Below are positions 38,241 to 46,125 of a stretch of 64,000 nucleotides of DNA, in pieces (the first letter of the stretch is position 1; the number at the start of each line of letters is the position of its first letter). Where the stretch lies: NCBI GenBank assembly GCA_039105265.1, contig JAPFFF010000001.1, positions 434,001 to 498,000 of the forward strand, in the 5' to 3' direction. The notes under the pieces were generated by a model that saw only the letters and a list, made by a program, of their open reading frames with translations, was not told where the DNA came from and did not search any database. A program made the translations under genes and the position numbers. This DNA is from Tritrichomonas musculus. Lineage: Eukaryota; Parabasalia; Tritrichomonadida; Tritrichomonadidae.

Positions 38241-39106
38241 AATTGGTTATTAGTTAATGTTTCACCTAATAATAATTCATTATCGTTTTTAGCTGCTGGG
38301 GTGTATTTGAGTTTAACAAATGATGGTTGAATTGTTCCATAAATTAAAAGATATGGAAATTCATAAACTGGTTCATATGGATAAGCTGATGAATCATTAA
38401 CTTCATGATTTAAGCATTCAAACGTTTTATTGTCCTTATATTCATATTCGTAAATTCGGTACATCTCGCCAATATCATCAACCATAAATGAAACATCAAT
38501 TTTATAATTAGTTTCAATATGTTCACTGAAATATTTAAAACATAATCTTTCATCAGGAATTATAATTTCCGTTTCAACATATGGTTTTTCTTCAACTACT
38601 TCATGAGGTGCCAATACTAATCCATCATCAATTATTTCATCAACATATGCAACTTCTTTAACAGTTGATCTTGCATTTTTACTAAACGCTAATTTTAATG
38701 CACCAAATATACCTTCTGCGCCAACTTTCATTAATCCGCCAAAGTTAAAACAAAAGTTACTAATTTGTACGACATCAATAACTACATCAAACCAATTTGT
38801 TTTATTTTTCATATCGTTAATTTCTTTCTCTAACTTTGCACAATAATTTTGAAGAGCTGATATTTGATTAACCGCAATATCAACTGTATTTCCTAATGAA
38901 TTTAAAATGAAAATGTGGGATTCAAAGTTCTCACCTATGACTACACCTGAAGTTTGAATGTTAAAGTTTTTATATAATGTTGTGCATGCTTCAGGTCGTG
39001 GTGAAACAGTATAATATCCAGTATTAGCTAAGAACTCAAACGTATTAGTTCCTTTTTCATAACTTACATCAGCAATAGTATAAATTAATTCATCATCTTT
39101 TGGCAT
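38240..39106 (-). CDS. Polinton A beta-rich protein, 3' end at the junction
   Basis: About 290 residues belong to the element; the open frame then runs on into the bacterial DNA. The product is rich in Asn, Tyr and beta-prone segments, with a helical part in the middle (LQNYCAKLEKEINDMKNK), which is a short coiled coil typical of trimeric fibres. The following segment (VVIDVVQISNFCFNFGGLMK) is hydrophobic. Position next to the capsid block suggests a virion surface or accessory protein; not recognised by family. Confidence 0.5.
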
Positions 39107-39120
39107 ATATAATATTAAAC

Positions 39121-39969
39121 CTATGGAGGATTACCGACTTGCAAAGGTGAAGTATAATGGTATTCAAGTAATTCAAAATAATTGTCGGATTGAAGTTTAT
39201 AATTATTTAATCCTGATGATTTATATTCGAAGTCAACAATGAAGTCGTAAGTTTTATTATTTATGTTCAAAGTTGCTGAATATGTACAATTAGCAAAATC
39301 TTTGATGGGGTAAATGTAAACCCTCCATGCGTCATTATCTTCTTTATATGTTTGAATTTTACAGTTATCTTTAGGTGCTAACATTCCTTTATTAACTAAT
39401 AACTCAAATGGGTTTCCTTGATTATCATAACCTGCGAAAGTGTGTAATACTTTTTTATTGGCTTCATTTTTGGCAATACATATAAAGGATACTTCATGAG
39501 AACCAGGATTTTTACGTGTTAATTTCAGGGGTATATTGAAACTGTAATTAGTACCTACCCATTCATTACCTTGTTTAGTCATTTTGTAATCAGTACCGAA
39601 TGCTTCATCATGAAATTCAAAAGTTTGACCTTCAATTAGTGCTTCAAATTCAGGACTACCTGGAATATATCCCCAATCAGCATAATATAAAGGATTTGTT
39701 TTATCATCTATTATACCGTTAGCTTTCATTTCATAGAAGTCAGGCAATAGTAAACGATATAATTTAAAGCAATCGTCCGCATCTATTGTATTACACCTAA
39801 GATTTATTAATTTATTTGAATCATTAGCTTTGTCACAACTAACATTTGTTTTTTGATTTGCGATATAATTGATTTTCATAAATCCAGATGTATATAAATT
39901 TAATCGTGTATCACCTTTTTTATTTGACATATATATTTTTGCTCCAACGTCATCTTCTTGATAAACCAA
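39121..39969 (-). CDS. Polinton A beta-rich hypothetical protein, 282 residues
   Basis: Alternating strands throughout (for instance YSFNIPLKLTRKN, HEVSFICIAKN, WRVYIYPIK, YSATLNINNKTYDFIVDFEY) with no membrane segment. It could be a minor capsid (penton) or spike protein, judging only by its fold tendency and location among structural genes. It is 14 bp from the preceding gene and 1 bp from the next, so the three genes look co-transcribed. Confidence 0.5.
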   Translation of the reverse strand: MVYQEDDVGAKIYMSNKKGDTRLNLYTSGFMKINYIANQKTNVSCDKANDSNKLINLRCNTIDADDCFKLYRLLLPDFYEMKANGIIDDKTNPLYYADWGYIPGSPEFEALIEGQTFEFHDEAFGTDYKMTKQGNEWVGTNYSFNIPLKLTRKNPGSHEVSFICIAKNEANKKVLHTFAGYDNQGNPFELLVNKGMLAPKDNCKIQTYKEDNDAWRVYIYPIKDFANCTYSATLNINNKTYDFIVDFEYKSSGLNNYKLQSDNYFELLEYHYTSPLQVGNPP

Positions 39970-39970
39970 C

Positions 39971-40507
39971 TCATAATTTCATTTTTGAAATGTTAACAAT
40001 AGGATTTTTAAACATGTTTTCTTTAGAAGTTTTAGTTATAATTGCTTTTGGTAATTTCATATATGCAGGTAATTCTATTTCGAATATATCACCGATATAT
40101 TCACCAAATTCAGTTTTGATTGATAATGTGTTTAAATCTGGTTGATCTAAATTTTCCGTTAATTTATCTGAAGTAATGATGAAATCATATATACCATCTT
40201 CAAATGAAAAGTTACAATCATCACCATCTTGTTTATCTTCTAATGTTTTAATTCTTGATTCATGATTGTTTAATTCATCCGTAAATTTCATGGTTTGTTG
40301 ATTGTATGAAGAAACTGAGGCGTCAATGTCAGCAAGTCTTAATGCTAAACTTTTAGGATCATTTGAAGTCATTATTATGTCTCCATCAATATTGGCATCA
40401 CCGTGAACATGAATGTTTTTAAATTCTGAATCTTTTTCGGGACTACCACCTCCACCGCCAGTGAATGCTCCATCTTTTGCATTTTGTTTTGTAATTATTG
40501 CAGTCAT
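39971..40507 (-). CDS. Polinton A spike/fibre-like protein, 178 residues
   Basis: N-terminus is Gly-rich (FTGGGGGSPEKDSE) and continues with IHVHGDANIDGDIIM, a short beta-helix-like motif, then a heptad-patterned helix (MKFTDELNNHESRIKTLEDK) and a beta-rich C-terminal domain. This order, Gly-rich tip, triple beta-helix, coiled coil, head, is what trimeric virion fibres look like. Function inferred. Confidence 0.5.
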   Translation of the reverse strand: MTAIITKQNAKDGAFTGGGGGSPEKDSEFKNIHVHGDANIDGDIIMTSNDPKSLALRLADIDASVSSYNQQTMKFTDELNNHESRIKTLEDKQDGDDCNFSFEDGIYDFIITSDKLTENLDQPDLNTLSIKTEFGEYIGDIFEIELPAYMKLPKAIITKTSKENMFKNPIVNISKMKL

Positions 40508-40540
40508 TTATTAATTTACTAATTATAAAAATAAAATATT

Positions 40541-40882
40541 TTAGTATTCAAATTTAAGGAATAATGTGAAGTTATCAGGTATTATTTCATTACCTTTTGC
40601 ATCAGTAAACCACACTTTAAATCTATCATGGTTTAATGTATATTTATATTTTCTGTTGTCATCAGGTGGTGTTAAATTAGCATACCAAACGAGAGAATCA
40701 CAGTATTCATCACGTGGGACAAATGACGCGTGAAGTTCGGTTTCACCGTCTAAATATCCATCACATGTAGCACGGCAATATTGAAATGAAATATATCTAT
40801 CATTACGATAATTAACGAACTCAGGAGGAAATTTATTTTCATACTCACGAGTAATAAAGTAAGTTTTGGTTGTTTTATGCAT
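40541..40882 (-). CDS. Conserved Polinton protein, family shared with 60219-60596
   Basis: 113 residues. Aligns along its length with the protein at 60219-60596 of Polinton B: K-(T/R)-Y-F near the start, P-x-E-F-V-x-x-R-N, the core ..QYxxA, a D-x-Y-C-D motif, then KY-x-(Y/F) and FK(V/I)WFTD-x-x-GN. Predicted small beta-barrel/jelly roll; candidates are a minor capsid or cement protein. The presence in both elements supports a core function. Confidence 0.6.
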   Translation of the reverse strand: MHKTTKTYFITREYENKFPPEFVNYRNDRYISFQYCRATCDGYLDGETELHASFVPRDEYCDSLVWYANLTPPDDNRKYKYTLNHDRFKVWFTDAKGNEIIPDNFTLFLKFEY

Positions 40883-40913
40883 TTATGATTTGATAAAAAT
40901 AAAAATATATAAT

Positions 40914-41396
40914 TTAAAACATGTCTGGGTCTATTTCATCTTCGTTTATGTTACATTTACTAGCTAATTCGTTGACGATTTCAACTTTAGCATCAGACCT
41001 ATTTTTAAAGAATTCATTAAGTTTATTTTGATTTTCACATTCTTTTACTACACATTCATGATAAAATAATGTTTTATAATTTATTCTATCAGCTTTAATA
41101 TAAGCTTTCATTAATCGCATTTTTGATCCTGACGTTAAGACACCGAAAGCACGTTTAGGAATAGTTAACCATTCACAATGAGGGAATAACTCTCTAAATT
41201 CTTTATATGTCATGACTTTTTGGGTGTTAGGGCTTTGCCCTTCTTTATAAACTAATGAAAGAAATAATATCTTTACGTTAATTTTGTATTTATAGAATTT
41301 ATCAGTTATGAAGTCATCAAAATATACTTGAACAGCTTTAAGTTCTGATTCAGGAAGTTTTTCAAATAACTTATTAATGTTGATGTATTCACTCAT
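40914..41396 (-). CDS. Polinton A hypothetical protein, 160 residues
   Basis: Helical with some basic clusters; begins MSEYININKLFEKLPESELK. Contains a segment (KEGQSPNTQK) encoded by one of the triloop hairpins (AGGGCTTTGCCCT, 41229-41241). No family recognised, no catalytic motif. Lies between the capsid gene and the shared 113-residue protein. Confidence 0.5.
   Translation of the reverse strand: MSEYININKLFEKLPESELKAVQVYFDDFITDKFYKYKINVKILFLSLVYKEGQSPNTQKVMTYKEFRELFPHCEWLTIPKRAFGVLTSGSKMRLMKAYIKADRINYKTLFYHECVVKECENQNKLNEFFKNRSDAKVEIVNELASKCNINEDEIDPDMF
41229..41241. repeat. Triloop mini-hairpin inside a Polinton A gene
   Basis: AGGGC-TTT-GCCCT, a 5-bp stem with a TTT loop, in otherwise AT-rich coding sequence. 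Member of the hairpin family described for Polinton B. Confidence 0.7.
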
Positions 41397-41497
41397 TTAT
41401 ATAGAAATAAAAAAATTAAAAAATAAATTTTAAATAGATTTAAAAATTTATGAAAATGTTTGAAATGAGAAATAATTAAATTAATTTAAAAGTTAAT

Positions 41498-43171
41498 TTA
41501 TTCATAACCGAATGGAACACCTTTAGGGAAATATTCAACACCATTAACAGACCAAGTAAAGTATGTGTCGCTACATACCCATGCCTCGGGGCTCGGCGGG
41601 TGTTGTTCTTTATGTTCTAAATCAGGAATGAAATATGTATCATCATCACCTCTGTATAATGGTTGACCTCGGAAAGTGACAGTTACTGAATTATTACCAG
41701 TATCGATTCCATCAAATACATAACCAGCGTTTGAACGTTCAAGTTGGAAGTTAATACCAAAACTTGTACCATCACTTCTGCAGTTTGTATAACGTTTACC
41801 AGTTACTGGATCATTTAATGGTTGAGTAAATGAATCTTCAAATTCTTGTGTAGCTTCAAGTGAACCATCTAATTCATTAGCGATTAATTGATGTTGGTAA
41901 AATCTGGCTGAACATGCACTTCTGAATTCAGTGTCTGGATAAGTTTTCTTATTAACGACCAATTGAACATTTTGATACATGATATTTTCAAAGCATGTAA
42001 TATCTCCTGGAGTACGTGGAAACATCATCGTAATATTAGTAGCATTTCTGAGAGGAATTGATTTTGAAATTTCTAAACCGTTGACTTTGGCACTACCTTC
42101 AAATATTTCACGTGTTAATTCTTGTGATGGAACTAATAATGGAGTACGTAATTCATTAACGAGTCCTTGATATACACCAGGTTTGAGTCCAAATCCTGCA
42201 AGATTTGAACGTCCTAATTGAATGGTACCACCTAAAATTTGCAATGTTATTTTACCAACTTTCATATCAATTCCGTTTGCATCTGAACCAACAGTAACTT
42301 TTAATGATCCATCAGCAGGTTCTGAATTTGCACCAGCTTTATATTCGATGACTATATTTGATGGATTACCTACTTGTGTGAATTTACGAGTAATTGGAAC
42401 GACAGCTGGCATTTCTTCATCAATTGGTTTATCTTCAAGGAATTGTAAAGTTTCTTTAACAACGTTTGGATTAACTTGACACCAAACCATAGCACGCAAT
42501 GATGTTTTAACTTCTTCTTCAATTTCACCACAAATTGAATTTGGATATAATTGCCATGCCTGAAGTGCGAGTTGATCAATAAATGGTATCGTTAACTCTA
42601 TGGTGAATGTGTGTGGTTGACCATCTGCTATATCCTTTAAATCAATATAACATCCACATATAGATGGTGAATATTGACTAACATTTTCCCATGTTGAATG
42701 ACTGAATTTTGAAGTAGCTTTTGCATCTCGTGGTTTAATTGAATTATAAGCGAATGAATCACGTTGAAGTTCATCTTGTCTGTATGTATCTAAAAGTTTT
42801 CCATTAACCCAAAATCTGCAATCTTCATAAAATTCAACAGCATTTTTAAAACCAACAAATATTTTCATTAATCCGTTAGTATCTGCTGAAACATCAATTT
42901 TATCAGAAAGTTTTAATTGAAAATCTAAAAGTATTGTTGTAAATTATTTTTCAATTTGTGAAATAGTATGTCCCGAATGAGTGAGTTTTATACGTGTTTT
43001 GGTACCTACTGGAAGGGGAGCATCTTTATCTTTGAATTCTTCCATAATCCATGAAAATGAATTATCACCACCGTTATGTTGAATTAAATTTCTGAGTTTA
43101 TTTTTAAAGAATGAGAGAATATCTCCTTCATCATTTCCTAAATTTTTCGTTTGAGCGTTTAAGTATGTCAT
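41498..43171 (-). pseudogene. Polinton A major capsid protein (double jelly roll), broken
   Basis: Homologous over its whole length to the capsid protein at 56674-58698. Shared landmarks: an FxNPV/SIxxLYQ-like block (ENIMYQNVQL versus ENPVYQNCYL), NITMMFPR versus MSIMFPK, RFYQHQLIANELDG versus RFFENQLTAGDLDA, and SNAGYVFDGID versus ASAGYCYDGLD near the C-terminus. Product would form trimers making the icosahedral shell. The gene looks broken, with about one break. It lacks the Pro/Glu repeat found in the B copy. Confidence 0.75.
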
Positions 43172-43281
43172 TTTAAATATTGAAAAAAATTAAATAATAA
43201 GTTAATAAAGAAAAGAATTTTTGAATTGAAAAAATAAATGAATTAAGAAATGAATAATAAAATTTTTACATTAATGAAAAA

Positions 43282-43602
43282 ATGGCATTTGGAAGTTGGT
43301 TTAAAAATATTGTGAACGGAGCTAAAAACATAATTGGCAAAATAGTTCCAAAAGTAAAGAAAGCAGTTGAAACAGTTGGTAGATTTGCACCATTGATAGG
43401 ACAAGCTGGTGATTTAATAGGTGGAAGTGCTGGTGAGGTAATAAATACAATCGGAAATGGTGTGAGTAAATTAAATGACAGAATTAATTATAAAGGTGGA
43501 AATGTTAACGCGTTAGGTGCGAACGGTGCAGGAGCTCGAAGAATTGTAGGCGCAAATGGTACAGGTATTAGAAGGTTTGATATTCCATTACTGAAGGAAT
43601 AA
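43282..43602 (+). CDS. pVI-like amphipathic protein of Polinton A
   Basis: 106 residues, with an N-terminal amphipathic helix (FGSWFKNIVNGAKNIIGK) and a second helix (KVKKAVETVGRFAPLIG), then Gly-rich segments. It resembles the protein at 56326-56589 and, in design, the adenovirus pVI / virophage membrane-lytic protein. The C-terminal part has two copies of (L/V)GANG(A/T)G(A/I)RR in tandem, which recall Gly-x-Gly processing sites of adenain-type proteases. No protease gene was recognised in either element. Confidence 0.6.
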   Translation: MAFGSWFKNIVNGAKNIIGKIVPKVKKAVETVGRFAPLIGQAGDLIGGSAGEVINTIGNGVSKLNDRINYKGGNVNALGANGAGARRIVGANGTGIRRFDIPLLKE

Positions 43603-43609
43603 AAATAAA

Positions 43610-43750
43610 TCATGAGTAAAGTCGTTTCCTCATTTCATCTGTTAAAGGTGGATCAATATTTAATGTTGGGGAAAGTTTCACAATGCGGATGAGTAAATTA
43701 GCGAGTTCAATAATGGCTAAACAACCAAGAAAAATTTCTGATAAACTCAT
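43610..43750 (-). CDS. Small membrane protein, 46 residues, conserved in both Polintons
   Basis: Too short for usual gene finders. N-terminal hydrophobic helix (residues 5-24: EIFLGCLAIIELANLLIRIV) and a conserved polar tail, PPLTDEMRKRLYS. The Polinton B homologue is at 54319-54450 with the tail PPKLTEEMRSKLYS, start and end preserved. Identical layout, similar position near the packaging ATPase and pVI-like genes, and conservation between two diverged elements argue for a real gene. A membrane or capsid-associated role is inferred. Confidence 0.75.
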   Translation of the reverse strand: MSLSEIFLGCLAIIELANLLIRIVKLSPTLNIDPPLTDEMRKRLYS

Positions 43751-43791
43751 TTATTATTAATTTAAAAATTTTTATTTTTGTTTTTAATTAA

Positions 43792-44151
43792 ATGGATTTA
43801 AAAGTTATTGAACCAATCAAAAACTATTTAAAAGAATTTAAAACAGTCGATGAATTTAATTTATGGTATTCAAAAAATAAGGAAGAAGTGGATAAGTTAA
43901 CGACTCATAAATTAAACAAAATGTATAAAATCGATGGGTATAGAATTACAAAAATAAAGGGTGTGTTGATGTTAAAGAAATGGGTTGAAAAAGACGAAAA
44001 AGAGAGAGTTAGTAAGGCTTCGCCCAGGACGGAGTCCATTGAAGAATTAAGAAATGAAATAAATGAAATCAGAAATTCAGTAAATAAAATTATATCATTT
44101 CTTCAGGAATCATCAAGTTCTACTGATGTATTACCACCATCGACAACTTGA
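43792..44151 (+). CDS. Polinton A MDLKV-family protein, 119 residues
   Basis: Homologous to 55799-56260: both start MDLKVI, share an EFNL-(W/Y)-Y-x-K block, LNKMYKI / LNRVYKI, and YRITK, and end in a helical coiled-coil tail (ELRNEINEIRNSVNKII versus LDKKIAELTKTVNQIAKYI). Possibly a small DNA-binding protein with a dimerising coil. The end overlaps the ATPase gene on the other strand by about 49 bp. A pair of mini-hairpins lies inside (44016-44037). Confidence 0.65.
   Translation: MDLKVIEPIKNYLKEFKTVDEFNLWYSKNKEEVDKLTTHKLNKMYKIDGYRITKIKGVLMLKKWVEKDEKERVSKASPRTESIEELRNEINEIRNSVNKIISFLQESSSSTDVLPPSTT
44016..44037. repeat. Two mini-hairpins inside the Polinton A MDLKV gene
   Basis: GGC-TTC-GCC (44016-44024) and GGAC-GGA-GTCC (44027-44037), encoding part of a Pro/Arg-containing segment (ASPRTES) that the B homologue lacks. 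GC-rich in an AT-rich gene. Confidence 0.65.
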
Positions 44152-44936
44152 ATGATCATATATGGGTGACTTTCACAATCTTCAGTTTTTCGTTTCAATA
44201 TTTTTGAATACATTTCATAAAATTCGTCAAATGATAAATTAGATGCTGATTGTGAATAAATATAACGTAATTGTTGTTTATTGAAACATGGAAATATAAA
44301 TAATGTTGATATTTCATTTTTAACATGAGGTTTTAATCCTTTCCAACCTTGAATTAAAAGGAGGAATGAAAAATTTATATGTCTACATCTACGTATTAAT
44401 TGGCTAAAATAAGATTCTTCTGAAGAAAAGAGTTTACTATTTGAGATATCATCGAATAAAACGATTGTATGCAATACTTCTCGGTTGAAATCAGAAACGG
44501 CAAGCATTTTAAACATATCCTCTTTTTGTTGATCATCTATTTTGTCATGGAGGTTTTCTCGTTTGATAAGATTATATAAATTCTTTGCTGAGATTAAATC
44601 TTTCATAAATTCCACAGCTTCTTGTTCACTAATTATAATATATGGAATCATAAGAAGTGGCTTTAATGCTAAAAATGTTTTATCTGATTCCTGACCGTCT
44701 TTTGTAACGTAGATAAATAAGTGATGAGTGTTTAATACACCTAATTTGATGATTTCCTTTAATGCTATCACAGTCTTTCCTGATGATTGCTTACCAACTA
44801 TGACGTTAACACTATTTAACCTAATATTAACCTCAGGGTGTATTTCAGAAATTAGGCTTTCATTTTTATTCATAGTAAAGGTTTTCAACGTATTCATAAC
44901 GTGCGTTTTAACCATATTCTCTAATGATGTGTTCAT
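44103..44936 (-). CDS. Packaging ATPase (FtsK/HerA, A32-like), Polinton A
   Basis: 277 residues. Walker A: VNVIVGKQSSGKTVIALKEI (residues ~36-55). Walker B: TIVLFDDIS (~153-161). A LIRRCRHINFSFLLLIQ stretch after it fits the arginine-sensor/strand-4 region with a Gln, as in HerA-type genome-packaging ATPases of Polintons, virophages and poxviruses (A32). It would pump the element's DNA into capsids. Strongly similar in layout to the B copy at 53402-54226. Confidence 0.85.
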   Translation of the reverse strand: MNTSLENMVKTHVMNTLKTFTMNKNESLISEIHPEVNIRLNSVNVIVGKQSSGKTVIALKEIIKLGVLNTHHLFIYVTKDGQESDKTFLALKPLLMIPYIIISEQEAVEFMKDLISAKNLYNLIKRENLHDKIDDQQKEDMFKMLAVSDFNREVLHTIVLFDDISNSKLFSSEESYFSQLIRRCRHINFSFLLLIQGWKGLKPHVKNEISTLFIFPCFNKQQLRYIYSQSASNLSFDEFYEMYSKILKRKTEDCESHPYMIIQVVDGGNTSVELDDS

Positions 44937-45039
44937 TTTCTATATATTAATATTAAAGTTTATTTTAATTATTGATAAAAATATATTTTATGTTTATTAA
45001 TCATTAACTGAAATTAGATATTAACACATTTCTTAAAAT

Positions 45040-45159
45040 TTATTCTTCAGGTTCTTCTACGATTGCTGATGTTTGTAATGCTTGTACTTGTGATTGAACG
45101 TTAGCATCAAACCATTGATTAAATTCACTTGGATTTGGTGGTAATGCATTTATTCCTCA
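45040..45159 (-). pseudogene. Remnant of a Polinton A gene end
   Basis: A short run of coding-like sequence ends FDANVQSQVQALQTSAIVEE plus a few residues, just upstream of the ATPase on the same strand. Too short to assign; reported as a fragment. Confidence 0.3.
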
Positions 45160-45680
45160 GAGAGTAAGGGTGTTGATTTGGTGGGGTGAGATAATTGAGA
45201 TTGACGGTCGCTACTTTGAATATTCATTTTTGAATTTACATCTTTGAACTTGTTTTAGTAGTATATATGAGTCGGTTTCCGCAGGGCTAAAGCCCCACGT
45301 CAACACGACTAATGAATAAAAATAATATGAACTTATTGTTTGACATCAATTGATGTTCATTTATTGGACAACTCATTTAATTCATCTTCAAGTTGATGCA
45401 GTTTGTGTTTATTTATTATTCCTAATATATTTATACTTGTTTTATATTGTTTTTAGAATTTGCGAAAATAAAAAATTATTTTTAAAAAATATTTGTATAT
45501 AGCAAAGATAAAAAATATTATTATTATTTAATTCTGAAATCGGGGCGAGACCGAAACGACATCGAGACAAGCTGGAACGTAGCCAGTTCTGGTAGTCAAT
45601 GAGAATGCTAAAGGTCATCAGAAACGTTGTCGAACGCCTGAAAAGCTAGCTGGTTAGGAAAAAAATTTTATTTATAAAGA
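45160..45680. other. Spacer between Polinton A and B with a GC-rich block
   Basis: Mostly AT-rich. A hairpin GGGCT-AA-AGCCC lies at 45284-45295 (triloop-hairpin type). A 120-bp block at 45541-45660 has distinctly higher GC (GGGCGAGACCGAAACGAC..., CGAACGCCTGAAAAGCTAGC) and resembles the bacterial island in composition. It could be a stray piece of bacterial DNA; no reading frame shows which. Confidence 0.4.
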
Positions 45681-45815
45681 ACCATGTTGTTGTTGAAAAA
45701 TCTTGTTGTTGAAGAACCATGTTGTTGTTGAAAAACCTTGTTGTTGTTGAAGAACCATGTTGTTGTTGAAAAACCTTGTTGTTGTTGAAGAACCATGTTG
45801 TTGTTGAAGAACCTT
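45680..45815. repeat. Minisatellite of 18-bp units, 36-bp higher-order period
   Basis: Alternating units ACCATGTTGTTGTTGAAG/A and ACCTTGTTGTTGTTGAAG/A, about seven in all. A translation of the minus strand gives Asn/Gln runs without gene character. It lies between the two Polintons. Immediately after it the 18-base word AATAGTATGTCCCGAATG (45825-45842) is shared exactly with 42963-42980, inside the capsid gene of A. Confidence 0.8.
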
Positions 45816-46125
45816 AGTAGTAATAGTATGTCCCGAATGGCGGGTCGAATAATTTTTCTAGGTCTCCCAATACCAGGAACCAAGCTCAAAACCTCATTTT
45901 GAAAATTAACGAAAAACTTATCCACAGGGTTTAAATTTTAATTAGCCTCCATAATCTGTTGTAGAACAAGGCCTGTCATAAAGCACTAAACACTCATTTT
46001 AAAATTTATTTCAAAGTTAATTCGGGATTTAAAATTTAAATAAGGGCTCCAGAGTGAACCTGAGAACAAGTTATAAAATTTTAATTTTTCAAACTAATTT
46101 TTTTCCACATTTTTATTTTTGATAA

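Larger units (their letters stand above)
38240..45200 (-). mobile_element. Polinton/Maverick A, partial
   Basis: A run of about ten genes of Polinton type: double-jelly-roll capsid, packaging ATPase, pVI-like protein, spike-like proteins and several families that recur in Polinton B. DNA polymerase and integrase are missing, and no terminal inverted repeats are visible, so only about half of an element is present. The left end is cut within a gene at the bacterial junction. The capsid gene is broken. Protein identity to element B is low, so A belongs to another lineage; the many open genes suggest it is not very old. Confidence 0.8.

Noticed and set aside
38082-38330. 82-codon open frame starting MGGGLM
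   Set aside because: The Shine-Dalgarno site places the start at 38097, and the part after ~38240 is Polinton sequence read in a chance frame.
39121-41396. An adenain-type protease among the unknown Polinton A genes
   Set aside because: No His...Asp/Glu...Gln...Cys arrangement typical of adenain could be seen in any of them.
45668-45925. 85-codon Asn/Gln-rich open frame on the minus strand
   Set aside because: It is a translation of the 18-bp minisatellite and its flank, with no independent coding evidence.
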